A DNA stretch of 64,000 bases. It comes from Rhodospirillales bacterium. Its GTDB lineage: Bacteria > Pseudomonadota > Alphaproteobacteria > Rhodospirillales > JASLQF01. Both the position numbers and the translations under genes were made by a program. Location: the NCBI GenBank assembly GCA_030744625.1, contig JASLQF010000001.1, positions 1 to 64,000 on the forward strand. Direction: 5' to 3'. The notes beneath the pieces were generated by a model. It saw only the letters and a program-made list of their open reading frames with translations. It ran no database searches and was not told the origin of the DNA. This document shows positions 46,657 through 55,448 of the stretch, in pieces (the stretch's first letter is position 1; each line of letters begins with the position of its first letter).

Positions 46657-46801
46657 GCAAACCGGCATGGCGCGGGCCGGCGCCGTTGCCGATACCCCGG
46701 CGCAACGAATCGTTGACGGCGCGCCGGGAATGGATACGGTACGCCGAATCGCGCCGGACCGCGCCGGGGCGTGGCGGCGTATCAACCTTGGGGAGGACAC
46801 C

Positions 46802-47656
46802 ATGAAGCTTTTGCGCTACGGGCCCGCCGGCCAGGAAAGCCCCGGCCTGCTCGACGACGACGGTCACATCCGCGACCTTTCCCAGCACGTGCCGGACATC
46901 GACGGCAACATGCTGGGGGCGGATCGGCTGCGGGCGCTGAGCAAGCTCGACACCTCGGAGCTGCCCATCGTCGAAGGCGCGCCGCGCCTGGGACCGCCGG
47001 TGGCCAATCCCGGCAAGATCCTCGGCATCGGGCTGAGCTACGCCGACCACGCCGCCGAGGCCGGCATGGATCTGCCCGAAGAGCCCATCGTCTTCTCCAA
47101 GGTGCCGACGGCGCTCAGCGGTCCCAACGACCCGGTGATGATCCCCAGGGGCTCCGAAAAGACCGACTGGGAGGTGGAACTCGCTTTCGTAATCGGGCGC
47201 CAGGCCCTTTACGTGGAGAAGGACGAAGCCCTCGACTACGTCGCCGGCTACGCCGTCATGAACGACGTTTCCGAGCGCGCCTATCAACTGGAGGGCAGCG
47301 GCCAGTTCATCAAGGGAAAGAGCTTCGACACCTTCGCACCCATGGGTCCGTGGCTGGTCACCACCGACGAGGTGCCATCGCCCATGAACCTCAAGCTGTG
47401 GCTGGATCGCAATGGCAAGCGCCGTCAGGACAGCAGCACGTCCAACATGGTCTTCGCCATCGACTACCTGGTCAGCTACCTGAGTGGTTTCATGACCTTG
47501 ATGCCGGGCGACATCATCACCACCGGCACCCCGCCCGGCGTCGGCATGGGATGCAAGCCGCCGGAGTTCCTCGAGCCGGGCGACGTCATGAGCCTCGGCG
47601 TCGAGGGCCTGGGAGAGCAGAAGCAGGACGTCGTCGCCTGGAGCGCCGGGGGCTGA
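46802..47656 (+). CDS. Fumarylacetoacetate hydrolase family protein
   Basis: A 284-residue protein of the FAH superfamily (UGL/acylpyruvase-like). The typical core is GIGLSYADHAAEAGMDLPEE, FSKVPTALSGPNDPV, the metal-ligand Glu residues in DWEVELAFVIGR, the Asp in MNDVSERAYQ, GKSFDTFAPMGPWLVT and TGTPPGVGMG. Members hydrolyse or decarboxylate 2-oxo acids in aromatic or sugar-acid breakdown, with Mg2+. The substrate is not evident. ATG 46802 follows GGGGAGGACACC. It is convergent with the RidA gene 23 bp away, a pairing compatible with clearing reactive intermediates. Confidence 0.92.
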   Translation: MKLLRYGPAGQESPGLLDDDGHIRDLSQHVPDIDGNMLGADRLRALSKLDTSELPIVEGAPRLGPPVANPGKILGIGLSYADHAAEAGMDLPEEPIVFSKVPTALSGPNDPVMIPRGSEKTDWEVELAFVIGRQALYVEKDEALDYVAGYAVMNDVSERAYQLEGSGQFIKGKSFDTFAPMGPWLVTTDEVPSPMNLKLWLDRNGKRRQDSSTSNMVFAIDYLVSYLSGFMTLMPGDIITTGTPPGVGMGCKPPEFLEPGDVMSLGVEGLGEQKQDVVAWSAGG

Positions 47657-47679
47657 GGCGGGCGCCGGCGCCCTCTTGG

Positions 47680-48066
47680 CTAAGCCTTCGCCGCGGCAGC
47701 CTCGATCTCGATGAGCCAGTCGGGCGAGGCCAGCCCCGCCACCCGCAACAAGGTCGAGCCGGTGCGCAGGTCGCCGGTCATCTTGACCCGCATCTTGCGA
47801 ACGGGCTCCACGTCCTCGGGGCGAACGAAGTACTGGTTGATGCGCAGCAGGTCTTCGGGGCCCATGCCGGCGGAAGCGAGCACGCGGAACACGTTTTGCC
47901 ACGCCACCTCGCATTGTTCCTCGATGGTGTCGGGCAGGGTGCCGTCGGGACGAACGCCGATCTGGCCCGAGACGAGCAGCAGCCGGGCGCCCGCCGGCGC
48001 CTCCATCCCGTGGTGGTACTCGCTGAACGGCGCCGCCACGGTCTCGGGGGTGTGGGACTTGAGCAT
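47680..48066 (-). CDS. RidA family protein
   Basis: A 128-residue YjgF/YER057c/UK114-type protein. LLLVSGQIGVRPDGTLPDTI, EEQCEVAWQNVFRVLASAG and LLRINQYFV are family marks. RidA proteins hydrolyse reactive enamine or imine intermediates. The active-site Arg, which normally lies in a C-terminal RxxV segment, cannot be placed with certainty here (TLLRVAGLASPDWLIEIE). ATG 48066 follows GAGGGAGGAATCC and decides against the longer frame to 48087. Confidence 0.88.
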   Translation of the reverse strand: MLKSHTPETVAAPFSEYHHGMEAPAGARLLLVSGQIGVRPDGTLPDTIEEQCEVAWQNVFRVLASAGMGPEDLLRINQYFVRPEDVEPVRKMRVKMTGDLRTGSTLLRVAGLASPDWLIEIEAAAAKA

Positions 48067-48427
48067 GGATTCCTCCCTCGGAGTCAAAAAAACGGCCCGG
48101 CGCCACCTCGCGGCGGCGGCGGAGCGGCCGGCACGATAACATAAAATCCATCCCCGGCCAGAATTAAAGTGACATGATACTTAATTCGCGGTGTGGATTA
48201 GGCGGGGATGTGTGCGGCGAGCAGGGATAATTAAGTATCACGTCACCTTAATTTAACCTTAATCTTAATTCAATTAAGTATCACGTCACCTTAATTGCGT
48301 CACCTTAATTGCACCTTAATTCATTCACCTTAATTCACCTTAATTGACCTTAATTGTTCAGCAAATAGCGTAGGGGCCGGTCTCAGACCGGCCCGCTAGC
48401 AGTGATTACATCTAAACGGATAAGACC
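48067..48427. repeat. REP-like repeat cluster with hairpin
   Basis: A 361-base gene-free region. One arm of the REP-like palindrome is at 48162-48186 (one mismatch to the copy at 35671). Two identical 25-base right arms follow at 48229-48253 and 48272-48296 (core TAAGTATCACGTCACC). A degenerating tandem of CACCTTAATT units runs to 48356. A separate perfect hairpin, GGGCCGGTCT (48374-48383) and AGACCGGCCC (48385-48394), is a likely terminator of the GT2 gene. A short repeat shared with 42242 is at 48409-48430. Confidence 0.8.
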
Positions 48428-49417
48428 CTAGAGGCGGCGATGAATGGGGGCGGCCGGGATATTGCGGGTGTCGAAGTCGAGAAAGGCGATCAGCATCTGG
48501 CTGCCCAGAATGATGGGAAGCGCCGCGATGAAGACCGTGCCGGCGGTGGTGACGACGCCGCTGGTCGAACTCTCGTACCATTTCAAGGCGCCGAAGACGA
48601 CCCCGAACCCGAAAAGCACCATGCCCAACACCAACTCGACGGAGGCGGCGTTGAAGTCGCGCAGGAAGTAGGAATACAAAATCCGCTTGGCGGTGTTGAT
48701 CCAGTGCTTGGCGGTGAATTCGAAGAGGGCGCGGCTGATCCTGAGGCCGCTTCGCTCGTCGCCGTAACGGGCGTGCATGGGGACGTCGGCGACCACGGCG
48801 CGCAGAAGATTGAGCCGGAACAGCATGTCCGACTCGAAGAAATACCCCTTGCTGATCTTCCCGAAGGGCAGGCGTTCGGCGACCTTGGCATGTATCGCCG
48901 TGTAGCCGTTGGTGGGGTCGAATATGTTCCAGTAGCCGCTCGACAGCTTGCAGGCGAAGGAAAGTACCAGGTTGCCGGCGATGCGCAGGGCCGGCATCTG
49001 GGTGATATGGTCCAATTGGTGAAAGCGGTTGCCCTTGGCGTAGTCGGCTTCGCCTTCGGCGATGGGCTCGATGAGCGCCGGAATGAGCGCCGGATCCATC
49101 TGCCCGTCGCCGTCCAGCTTGACGACGATGTCGGCGCCCGTTTCGAGGGCGCGCCGGTAGCCGGTCAGGGTGGCGCCGCCGACGCCGGTGTTGCGTTCGT
49201 GGACGATGACCTCGACCCTGGGGTCGGCGCACTGGGCGCGGACGTGATCACCGGTGTGGTCCGGACAGGCGTCGTCGACCACGATGATGCGCGCCACTCC
49301 CTCGCCGATGCCGGAAATGACGGCGCCAATGTGATCGACCTCCCGGTAGCATGGGATGACCACGGCGACACGGGGACGCGCGGCGGCGGTGTTGGAGCCT
49401 TGGACTTCGGAAGGCAT
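48428..49417 (-). CDS. Family 2 glycosyltransferase, polyprenyl-phosphate sugar transferase type
   Basis: A 329-residue inner-membrane glycosyltransferase. The GT-A domain reads VAVVIPCYREVDHIG, the nucleotide-sugar motif VKLDGDGQMDP (DxD) and GNRFHQLDHI. Two membrane helices follow at about 240-305 (VELVLGMVLFGFGVVFGAL; TAGTVFIAALPIILGSQMLI), as in dolichyl/undecaprenyl-phosphate mannose or glucose synthases. It should charge a lipid carrier with a single sugar for later glycan assembly. The start is taken as ATG 49417 (MPSEVQG); the frame to 49591 is a low-complexity extension. The ribosome site is weak. Confidence 0.87.
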   Translation of the reverse strand: MPSEVQGSNTAAARPRVAVVIPCYREVDHIGAVISGIGEGVARIIVVDDACPDHTGDHVRAQCADPRVEVIVHERNTGVGGATLTGYRRALETGADIVVKLDGDGQMDPALIPALIEPIAEGEADYAKGNRFHQLDHITQMPALRIAGNLVLSFACKLSSGYWNIFDPTNGYTAIHAKVAERLPFGKISKGYFFESDMLFRLNLLRAVVADVPMHARYGDERSGLRISRALFEFTAKHWINTAKRILYSYFLRDFNAASVELVLGMVLFGFGVVFGALKWYESSTSGVVTTAGTVFIAALPIILGSQMLIAFLDFDTRNIPAAPIHRRL

Positions 49418-49782
49418 GGTCGATTGCCGGTCCCCTGAATCGGATTGGCGCAAGCCGCGCCGGTCGCGAATCGGCCCTCGCGGAGGTCCGCCGGCGGAAC
49501 GATAAACGGGGCCGCCCGGAGGTGCAAGGCCAGAGGAAACGGGACTTCCGAAGGTTCTGCCGCGGCCCGGCGGGGGGCCTGTCCGCGCCATCTCCTCGCC
49601 ATTAGGGTCTTATCGTGCTGGGTCAAAATGATCCAGGACGTGAATAGACCGCTAAATATGAAATAGAGGTCGATTCACGCTTCAAACTGATACAATTTGA
49701 AACGATCGCACTCTAACGTTCGAAGCGTGGTACATATAGCCGTGGTAAGGTGGGGGAGCCGGTTCGGGCGGGAGAGGTCTAG
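49418..49782. other. Gene-free region holding a palindromic intergenic element
   Basis: A 365-base region between two divergent genes. About 110 bases of it (49603-49716) are the repeat element described separately. The rest is GC-rich and without recognisable genes; the promoter of the Crp-type gene should lie after 49716. Confidence 0.5.
49603..49716 (+). repeat. About 110-bp palindromic intergenic element, copy A
   Basis: Begins TAGGGTCTTATCG and contains two imperfect palindromes, one around GTCAAAATGATCC and one around CAAACTGATACAATTTG. A copy in the other orientation lies at 63712-63823, alike along its whole length with scattered differences. No coding capacity. Confidence 0.82.
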
Positions 49783-50481
49783 GTGACGGAGTCCGGTGAA
49801 TCCAGTCTTGCGGGCATCGACCTGCTGTCGGGGCTGAGCTCGACCGAGCGGCGCGAGATCGAGCAAGCCTGCTCTTGGAAACGATTTATCGCGCACCAAC
49901 AAATCATCGACCGCAACAGCCAATCCCGGGGCGTCTATATGATCGTCGAAGGCCAGGTGCGCATCGTCAACTACGCCCTTTCCGGGCGCGAGGTCACTCT
50001 CGGCGAGTTGCCCGAAGGAAGTTATTTCGGGGAGCTGGCGGCGATCGACGGGCGGCCGCGATCGGCGCGGGTGATCGCCTTGACCAATAGCCTGATCGCC
50101 GCCCTGCCCGGCAGTAAATTTCTTGAAATGCTGGGAAACCACCCGTCGATCGCCCTTAAGGTGTTGGTCCAATTAGCGAGTGTGGTGCGCGACTCCAACG
50201 AGCGAATCATGGATCTGAGCACTCTGGGCGCCAACAACAGGGGGCATGCCGAGCTCCTGCGCCAGGCACGCGAAAACATGGATGGCGATGATAGGGCGGT
50301 GATCAAGCCCAATCCCCTGCACGGAGACATCGCCAGCCGAGTCAGTACCACGCGCGAGACGGTGGCACGGGTGATGAACAACCTAGCCCGGCGAGCCATC
50401 GTCAAGCGGACGAAAGAAGCCCTGATCATAATCGACGTCGAGAAGCTGCACGCCATGGTGCAGGAGGTGCGCGGCGAATGA
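49783..50481 (+). CDS. Crp/Fnr-family transcriptional regulator
   Basis: A 232-residue regulator. The N-terminal cyclic-nucleotide-binding barrel contains the phosphate-binding cassette GSYFGELAAIDGRPRSARV, with the Glu and Arg that contact cAMP, so it is CRP-like rather than FNR-like; no Fe-S cysteines are present. The C-terminal winged helix has the recognition helix STTRETVARVMNNL, close to RETVGR of E. coli CRP, which reads TGTGA. A perfect TGTGA-N6-TCACA site lies 11 bases after its stop codon. The start codon is GTG at 49783. With two cyclases in the window it is a plausible cAMP effector. Confidence 0.9.
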   Translation: MTESGESSLAGIDLLSGLSSTERREIEQACSWKRFIAHQQIIDRNSQSRGVYMIVEGQVRIVNYALSGREVTLGELPEGSYFGELAAIDGRPRSARVIALTNSLIAALPGSKFLEMLGNHPSIALKVLVQLASVVRDSNERIMDLSTLGANNRGHAELLRQARENMDGDDRAVIKPNPLHGDIASRVSTTRETVARVMNNLARRAIVKRTKEALIIIDVEKLHAMVQEVRGE

Positions 50482-50491
50482 ATGCCTCGGC

Positions 50492-50509
50492 CTGTGACGA
50501 CCGTCACAG
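50492..50509. promoter_or_regulatory. Perfect CRP-like palindrome
   Basis: CTGTGACGACCGTCACAG has 8-base arms around AC and matches TGTGA-N6-TCACA at every fixed position. It lies between the Crp-type gene and the 33-codon gene at 50589, about 80 bases upstream of the latter. Confidence 0.7.
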
Positions 50510-50588
50510 TTGAAGAGGCCGCTTCGTGTCATGATTTCTCCGATCGCGGTGGCCATCGGTTTGAAAGCCGCGATCTGGAGAGTGCGAA

Positions 50589-50690
50589 ATGACCACATTG
50601 AAGGCGTTTGCCCTTGCCGCAACGTTGGTGCTGGTGGCGTTTGCCCTGAACGCTGCCGGTCATTCATCATTGCTGGCGTTGGCAAACTAA
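50589..50690 (+). CDS. Tiny hydrophobic protein
   Basis: A 33-residue frame, MTTLKAFALAATLVLVAFAL then NAAGHSSLLALAN. It forms one membrane helix preceded by a Lys. GGAGAG lies 7 bases upstream of the ATG, and a perfect CRP-like palindrome about 80 bases upstream. Size and make-up suit a small inner-membrane protein. The family is not recognised. Confidence 0.5.
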   Translation: MTTLKAFALAATLVLVAFALNAAGHSSLLALAN

Positions 50691-50795
50691 GCGATCGAGC
50701 GGCCGCTCGAATCCGGTAACCATAAATCGGGGTTTTGCAACACCCGATAAACGATAAATAAGCGCCGTCGGCGCATAAAACTCGGAGCTGGCGAT

Positions 50796-51164
50796 ATGGA
50801 GGCGAAGACAATCCTGATCGTTGAGGACAACAAACTCAACATGAAGTTGTTCAACGATCTGCTACAGGCCCATGGGTACAACACCCTGCAGGCGAATGAC
50901 GGCGGCGAGGCCCTTGGCCTGGCCCGTGAACATCACCCCGATCTCATCCTCATGGATGTCCAGCTGCCGGAGATTTCCGGGCTGGAAGTCACCAAACGGC
51001 TGAAGTCGGATGATGACCTGAAATCCATTCCAATCGTCGCGGTGACGGCTTTCGCGATGAAGGGGGACGAGGAAAGGGTGCTCAACGGCGGGTGCCAGGG
51101 CTATATCGCGAAACCCATCTCGGTGCCCAATTTTCTGGATACCGTAGCCAAGTTCCTTAATTGA
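50796..51164 (+). CDS. divK: DivK-like single-domain response regulator
   Basis: A 122-residue receiver. E10/D11, phospho-acceptor D54 ([14 protein letters not shown]), T84 ([14 protein letters not shown]) and K106 (YIAKPISV) are all present. The N-terminus [20 protein letters not shown] is very close to DivK, which in alphaproteobacteria controls polarity and CtrA phosphorylation through PleC, DivJ and DivL. The gene lies next to rpmG, as in many relatives, but no pleD gene follows it here. ATG 50796 lies in a GGCGATATGGAGG context; the ribosome site is weak. Confidence 0.88.
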   Translation: MEAKTILIVEDNKLNMKLFNDLLQAHGYNTLQANDGGEALGLAREHHPDLILMDVQLPEISGLEVTKRLKSDDDLKSIPIVAVTAFAMKGDEERVLNGGCQGYIAKPISVPNFLDTVAKFLN

Positions 51165-51195
51165 GCCGCCGCCCGTCGGTTATCGTTCGGCATGG

Positions 51196-51233
51196 GGGCT
51201 TATTCACGTCTTGGATCAAATTGATCGAGGACG
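51196..51233. terminator. Palindrome between convergent divK and rpmG (fragment of the intergenic element)
   Basis: CGTCTTGGATCA and TGATCGAGGACG form an imperfect hairpin at 51207-51233. The stretch from GGGGCTTATTCACG onward equals one end of the element at 63712-63823. It lies between two convergent stop codons and may act as a bidirectional terminator. Confidence 0.6.
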
Positions 51234-51242
51234 CTGGCGGCG

Positions 51243-51410
51243 CTATTTGATCTTGGTTTCCTTGAACATCACGTGTTTGCGCACCACCGGGTCGTACTTG
51301 CGGAACGTCAGCTTTTCCGTTGACGTGCGGGTATTCTTCTTGGTCACGTAATAGAACCCCGTCTCGGCCGTGCTGACCAGTTTGACGAGAACGGTATTGG
51401 CCTTGGCCAT
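51243..51410 (-). CDS. rpmG: 50S ribosomal protein L33
   Basis: A 55-residue ribosomal protein: [20 protein letters not shown], then [21 protein letters not shown]. It is the Cys-free form of L33, lacking the zinc-binding CxxC pairs. The length is exact for the family. ATG 51410 follows GGGAAACTCC-like sequence on its strand; the longer open frame is a shadow. Confidence 0.96.
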   Translation of the reverse strand: MAKANTVLVKLVSTAETGFYYVTKKNTRTSTEKLTFRKYDPVVRKHVMFKETKIK

Positions 51411-51521
51411 GCGGGAAACTCCCCAACTATGCCCGTGGACGCGCATGAGCGGAACGGAAGCCCGGCACCATAGCTTGGGTGTCGGGTCTGTCAAGTGCCC
51501 TAACATCAAGGACCGTTGGGT

Positions 51522-53090
51522 TTATTGGTTGGCCTCCGCCGTGTCCTCCATGAGGTCGAGGGCGCGGTCGTACAGGGCGCGGTCGTTCAGTAGCCGGCGC
51601 GCCACGTCGAGTTCGAGCGAGGCCTTGCGCCGCTCTGCCGGGCACGACGCGCGCAATGACTTTCTGCCCGCCGTCTCGTCCAGTTCGACGCGGCGCCAAG
51701 CGGCGAGGGTGGCCGCCGTTTTCACCGAGTCGACAAGCGCCTTGGCGATGACATTGCGTCCGTCCACGGCGACGCCGCTGGTGCAGATGCTGGGGCGCAC
51801 GCCGAGCCCGTGAAAGGCGTAACCGGACGGTGCCAGGAGGCGCGACCAGGTCAGGGTGATTTCGCCGTCGTTGGGCAAGCGAATGACCGTTTGCACCGTC
51901 CCCTTGCCGAACGAGGTTGTGCCGATGACCGCGGCGCGGCCTCTGTCCTGCAGGGCGGCGGCAATGATCTCCGCGGCGGACGCCGATTTGCCGTCGACAA
52001 GCACGGCCACGGGCAAGCCGAGGGCGAGGTCGTCGCCGCCGGCCTCGTAGTGTTGATGGCTGTCGGGATGGCGGCCCCGCGTGGAAATGATCTGTCCGTC
52101 CGAAAGGAAGAGATCGACGACCTTGATGGATTGCTTCAACAGCCCTCCCGGATTGCCGCGCAGATCGAGCACCACGCCCCGCATGCCGTCGCCCAGCTCC
52201 CGGCGTGCCTTCCTCAGGTGCTCGGCCATGCCAAGCGCCGTGTTCTTGTTGAAGCCGCTCACCCGGAGGGTGACGAAGCCATCCTTTTGGGAGACGAAGA
52301 CGGTCTGCGCGACGATATGGGCGCGTTTGATGGCGAATCGCAGCGGTTTCGCCTCGCCGCCGCGGGCGATCGTGAGCTTGACGCGGCTTTTGCGCGCTCC
52401 GCGCAGTTTGCCGGCGGCCTGGCGAACTCTCATGCCGGCGGTGGCGTACCCGTCGATGTGCGTGATGCGGTCCCCACGCCGCAGGCCGGCCCGCGCCGCC
52501 GGCGTCTTGGGCATCACGGCGGAAATGCTGACGACCCCTTTCTCGGCGCGAATTCGGATGCCGATTCCGCCGAAACCCTGGCGCTTGGCACGGTTGCGCC
52601 TGGCGTCCTCGGCGCCGGCATAGCGCGAGTAGATATCGAGATTGGAGAGCGCCCCGTCGTACACCGCCTCGTAAATCTTCTCGGCGTCGGCTTCCCGCAG
52701 TTCAAGGGATACGGCGTGCCCGGCACGCGACAGCTTCAGGACCAATGCCGCCCATCCCTCGGCGTCGTCGTCGCCCGGCGCCGGAAAGCTGCCCACCGTC
52801 TTGCCCGCCGCCGCCAGCGTGACCGTATTGCCGAGCCGGCTCACGGTCAGCGCCGGGTCGACGGCACCCAGGCCCTTCAGGCCTTCCAAGGCCATCGAGC
52901 CGAGCGCGATGTCCCCGAGATACTTCTTGGAAATGCTGGCGAAGCCGACGGAAAATACGTTTTGGCGGAGTTTCGGGGCGGCATCGGCGTCGACGACGGC
53001 GGGCGGCGTCCGGGCCGGCGCGCACGCCGCCAAGGCGAGAACCAGCACGGCGGCACACCATCCCGTCCATCCCTGCCAAGAATTCTTCAT
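51522..53090 (-). CDS. S41-family C-terminal processing peptidase, lipoprotein
   Basis: A 522-residue protease with a lipobox (LALAAC, lipidated Cys near residue 23), so it is anchored in the envelope. A PDZ domain (GIGIRIRAEKGVVSISAVMP, AGLRRGDRITHIDG) precedes the S41 domain. The nucleophile Ser is in VDGKSASAAEIIAAALQD, and the Lys in GTTSFGKGTVQT. Ctp/Tsp proteases trim or degrade periplasmic proteins. It lies between rpmG and rnr on the same strand, where many relatives have other genes. The C-terminal 100 residues are helical and not part of the usual domain. Confidence 0.9.
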   Translation of the reverse strand: MKNSWQGWTGWCAAVLVLALAACAPARTPPAVVDADAAPKLRQNVFSVGFASISKKYLGDIALGSMALEGLKGLGAVDPALTVSRLGNTVTLAAAGKTVGSFPAPGDDDAEGWAALVLKLSRAGHAVSLELREADAEKIYEAVYDGALSNLDIYSRYAGAEDARRNRAKRQGFGGIGIRIRAEKGVVSISAVMPKTPAARAGLRRGDRITHIDGYATAGMRVRQAAGKLRGARKSRVKLTIARGGEAKPLRFAIKRAHIVAQTVFVSQKDGFVTLRVSGFNKNTALGMAEHLRKARRELGDGMRGVVLDLRGNPGGLLKQSIKVVDLFLSDGQIISTRGRHPDSHQHYEAGGDDLALGLPVAVLVDGKSASAAEIIAAALQDRGRAAVIGTTSFGKGTVQTVIRLPNDGEITLTWSRLLAPSGYAFHGLGVRPSICTSGVAVDGRNVIAKALVDSVKTAATLAAWRRVELDETAGRKSLRASCPAERRKASLELDVARRLLNDRALYDRALDLMEDTAEANQ

Positions 53091-53122
53091 TGGAATGATT
53101 TAGCCCGAATCGGAGGCATTCG

Positions 53123-55438
53123 TCACCAACGGAATGCGCCCGCCGTGGGGGGCGGAGCCCAGCGTGCCCTATCGCGGCGCGGCTTTACCTTTCGTTTCGA
53201 CGCTTTGCGGAATCTGCTGCCGGCGGATCGTCTCCCCGGTCCAGCTGCCTTGTCAAGACCGGTACCCTCGTCGAGCAGGTGCAGGATGAGCCCGCCGGTC
53301 AGGGGCGTGGCTTCCGCCAACCTGACCTCGACCGTCTCGCCCAGCCCATAGGAGCGCCCGCCGCGCCTGCCCCTGAGGGCGTGCCGGGCCTCGTCGTGGA
53401 TGTAGGTGTCGCGGGGCAGGGTGCGCACCGGGATTAGCCCGTCGCCGCCGCTCTCGTCGAGGGTCACGAACAAGCCGAAGCGGGTGACGCCCGAGATGCG
53501 CCCGGTGAAGCGGGCGCCGACGCGCTCGGCGAGAAAGGAGGCGGTGTAGCGGTCGACGGCATCGCGCTCGGCGGCCTGGGCGCGGCGTTCGGTCATGGAC
53601 AGGCCCTCGCCGATCGCCGCCAAATCCCGGTCCGCATCCTCCAGGCCACCGGAGCCCAGGCCGAGGCCGCCGATCAACGCCCGGTGAACGAGAAGGTCGG
53701 CGTAGCGTCGAATGGGCGAGGTGAAGTGAGCGTAGCGCCCGAGCGCCAGCCCGAAGTGGCCGATGTTCCGGGGTGTGTATTCGGCCTGCGACTGGGTGCG
53801 CAGGACGATCTGGTTGACGATTTCGGCGTGTGGCGTCCCGGCGGCTTTCTCCAGGATGCGGTTGAAGTGGCTCGGCTTGATGACCTGTGCCTTGGCCAGC
53901 TTGAGGCCGAGGCTTGCGAGGAAGGTGCGCAGGGCCTCCAGCTTTTCCACGGCGGGAACGTCGTGGACACGGTACATGCAGGGCTGCTTGAGCTTCTCGA
54001 GGGTCTCGGCGGCGGCCACGTTGGCGGTGATCATGAATTCCTCGATCAGCCGATGGCTGTCGTGGCGCGGGCGCATCTCCACGGCGCTGACGTTTCCCCC
54101 GTCGTCGAGCACGACGCGGCGTTCCGGCAGGTCGAGATCCAGGACTCCGCGTTTGACGCGGCCCCGGGCGAGAGACCGGTAGGCGCCGAAGAGGGGGGCG
54201 ATGACGCTGTCCATCAGCGGCGCCGTCGCCGCGCAGGCGTCGCCGTCCCGGGCCGCCTGCGCCTGGGTGTAGGTAAGGCGGGCGGCGGAGCGCATGATAC
54301 CGCGCCCGAAGCGGTGGCGGAGAAGCCGGCCCGCGGCGTCGATCCACAGGCGGGCGAACAGGCACGGCCGGTCCTGACGGGGCTGCAACGAGCACCAGCC
54401 ATTGGACAGGGTTTCGGGAAGCATGGGAACGACACGATCGGGAAAATAGACCGAGTTGCCCCGCTCGCGGGCGTCCTCGTCCAGGGCGTCGCCCGGGCGC
54501 ACGTACCAGGCGACGTCGGCGATGGCTACGATCAACTGCCAGCCGCCCCGGTTCCCGGGCTCGGCGTCCGCCTCGGCCCATACCGCGTCGTCGAAATCGC
54601 GGGCGTCCTCGCCGTCGATGGTGACCAGGGGCAGGTCGCGCAGGTCCTCCCGTCCGGCCTCGGGGGCCGCTTCCGCCGCTTGCGCCTGGGCCAGGGCCGG
54701 GGGCGAGAAGTCGTGGGGAATGCGGTGGTCGTGAACGGTGATCATGCTGATCGAGCGGGCGCCGCTGTCCGTGCCCAGGCGTTCGACGACGCGCGCCGCG
54801 CCGAGGCCATGGGTGCGCCCGGCCAGGACCTCGGCCTCGACGAGCTCGCCGGGCCTGGCGCCCCCATCGTCGGCGCCGGCGATGACGTATTCCTTCCTGT
54901 CGCGGCGGTTGATTGGGTGCAGCCGGCCCTCGATCCCGGCCTTGCGCCGGTCCTGGTCTTCGGCCTTGCGAAAGACGCCCAGCACGCGGCGCGGCGCCGC
55001 CGAGACGCGGCGGATGGTGCGTCCTTCGTAGTCGCCCCCGGCGCCACGGCCAAGACGCGCCAGCACCCGCTCGCCGGTGCCGAGGGCCGGCCGGCCACGC
55101 CTTTCGGGCGCCATGTAGATGGTCGGCGGTTCCGTCTTTTCGCGCCAGCCGACGGGGCGGGCCAGCACTTCGCCGTCGGCGTCGGTGCCGGTGATCTGGA
55201 CCACGCCGACGGGGGGCAGAACGCCGCGCCCGGCGGCGCGGTGCCCGCGGCCGCTTTCGATCATGCCGGCGTCCCTCAGTTCGCGCAGTACCTGTTTGAG
55301 ATCCGCCTTGCGGCTGGGGCCGAGGTGAAAGGCGCGGGCGATCTCGCGCGTGCCGACGCGCCCCGGGCTGTCGGTGATGAAGGCAAGGATTTCCTCCCGG
55401 GACGGAAAGGGCGCGGATTTCTTGCGGCTCTTGGGCAA
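53123..55438 (-). CDS. rnr: Ribonuclease R
   Basis: A 771-residue exoribonuclease of the RNB family. An N-terminal winged-helix region (GRVGTREIARAFHLG) and cold-shock-like domains precede the catalytic RNB domain, with the metal-binding Asp cluster in DGEDARDFDDAVWAE and RERGNSVYFPDRVVPMLPE. The S1 domain (GRISGVTRFGLFVTLDESG) is followed by a Lys/Arg-rich tail. It degrades structured RNA from the 3' end. It lies 10 bp after topA on the same strand, consistent with one operon dprA-topA-rnr. Confidence 0.95.
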   Translation of the reverse strand: MPKSRKKSAPFPSREEILAFITDSPGRVGTREIARAFHLGPSRKADLKQVLRELRDAGMIESGRGHRAAGRGVLPPVGVVQITGTDADGEVLARPVGWREKTEPPTIYMAPERRGRPALGTGERVLARLGRGAGGDYEGRTIRRVSAAPRRVLGVFRKAEDQDRRKAGIEGRLHPINRRDRKEYVIAGADDGGARPGELVEAEVLAGRTHGLGAARVVERLGTDSGARSISMITVHDHRIPHDFSPPALAQAQAAEAAPEAGREDLRDLPLVTIDGEDARDFDDAVWAEADAEPGNRGGWQLIVAIADVAWYVRPGDALDEDARERGNSVYFPDRVVPMLPETLSNGWCSLQPRQDRPCLFARLWIDAAGRLLRHRFGRGIMRSAARLTYTQAQAARDGDACAATAPLMDSVIAPLFGAYRSLARGRVKRGVLDLDLPERRVVLDDGGNVSAVEMRPRHDSHRLIEEFMITANVAAAETLEKLKQPCMYRVHDVPAVEKLEALRTFLASLGLKLAKAQVIKPSHFNRILEKAAGTPHAEIVNQIVLRTQSQAEYTPRNIGHFGLALGRYAHFTSPIRRYADLLVHRALIGGLGLGSGGLEDADRDLAAIGEGLSMTERRAQAAERDAVDRYTASFLAERVGARFTGRISGVTRFGLFVTLDESGGDGLIPVRTLPRDTYIHDEARHALRGRRGGRSYGLGETVEVRLAEATPLTGGLILHLLDEGTGLDKAAGPGRRSAGSRFRKASKRKVKPRRDRARWAPPPTAGAFRW

Positions 55439-55448
55439 GTCCCGGCGA

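Noticed and set aside
48160-48356. CRISPR-like array
   Set aside because: Repeated AT-rich units are present, but spacing is irregular, there are no unique spacers of constant length and no cas genes; the units are REP-like palindrome arms.
50492-50509. Reading the palindrome only as a terminator of the Crp-type gene
   Set aside because: There is no T-tract behind it and it matches the CRP consensus at all fixed positions; a terminator role is not excluded but less likely.
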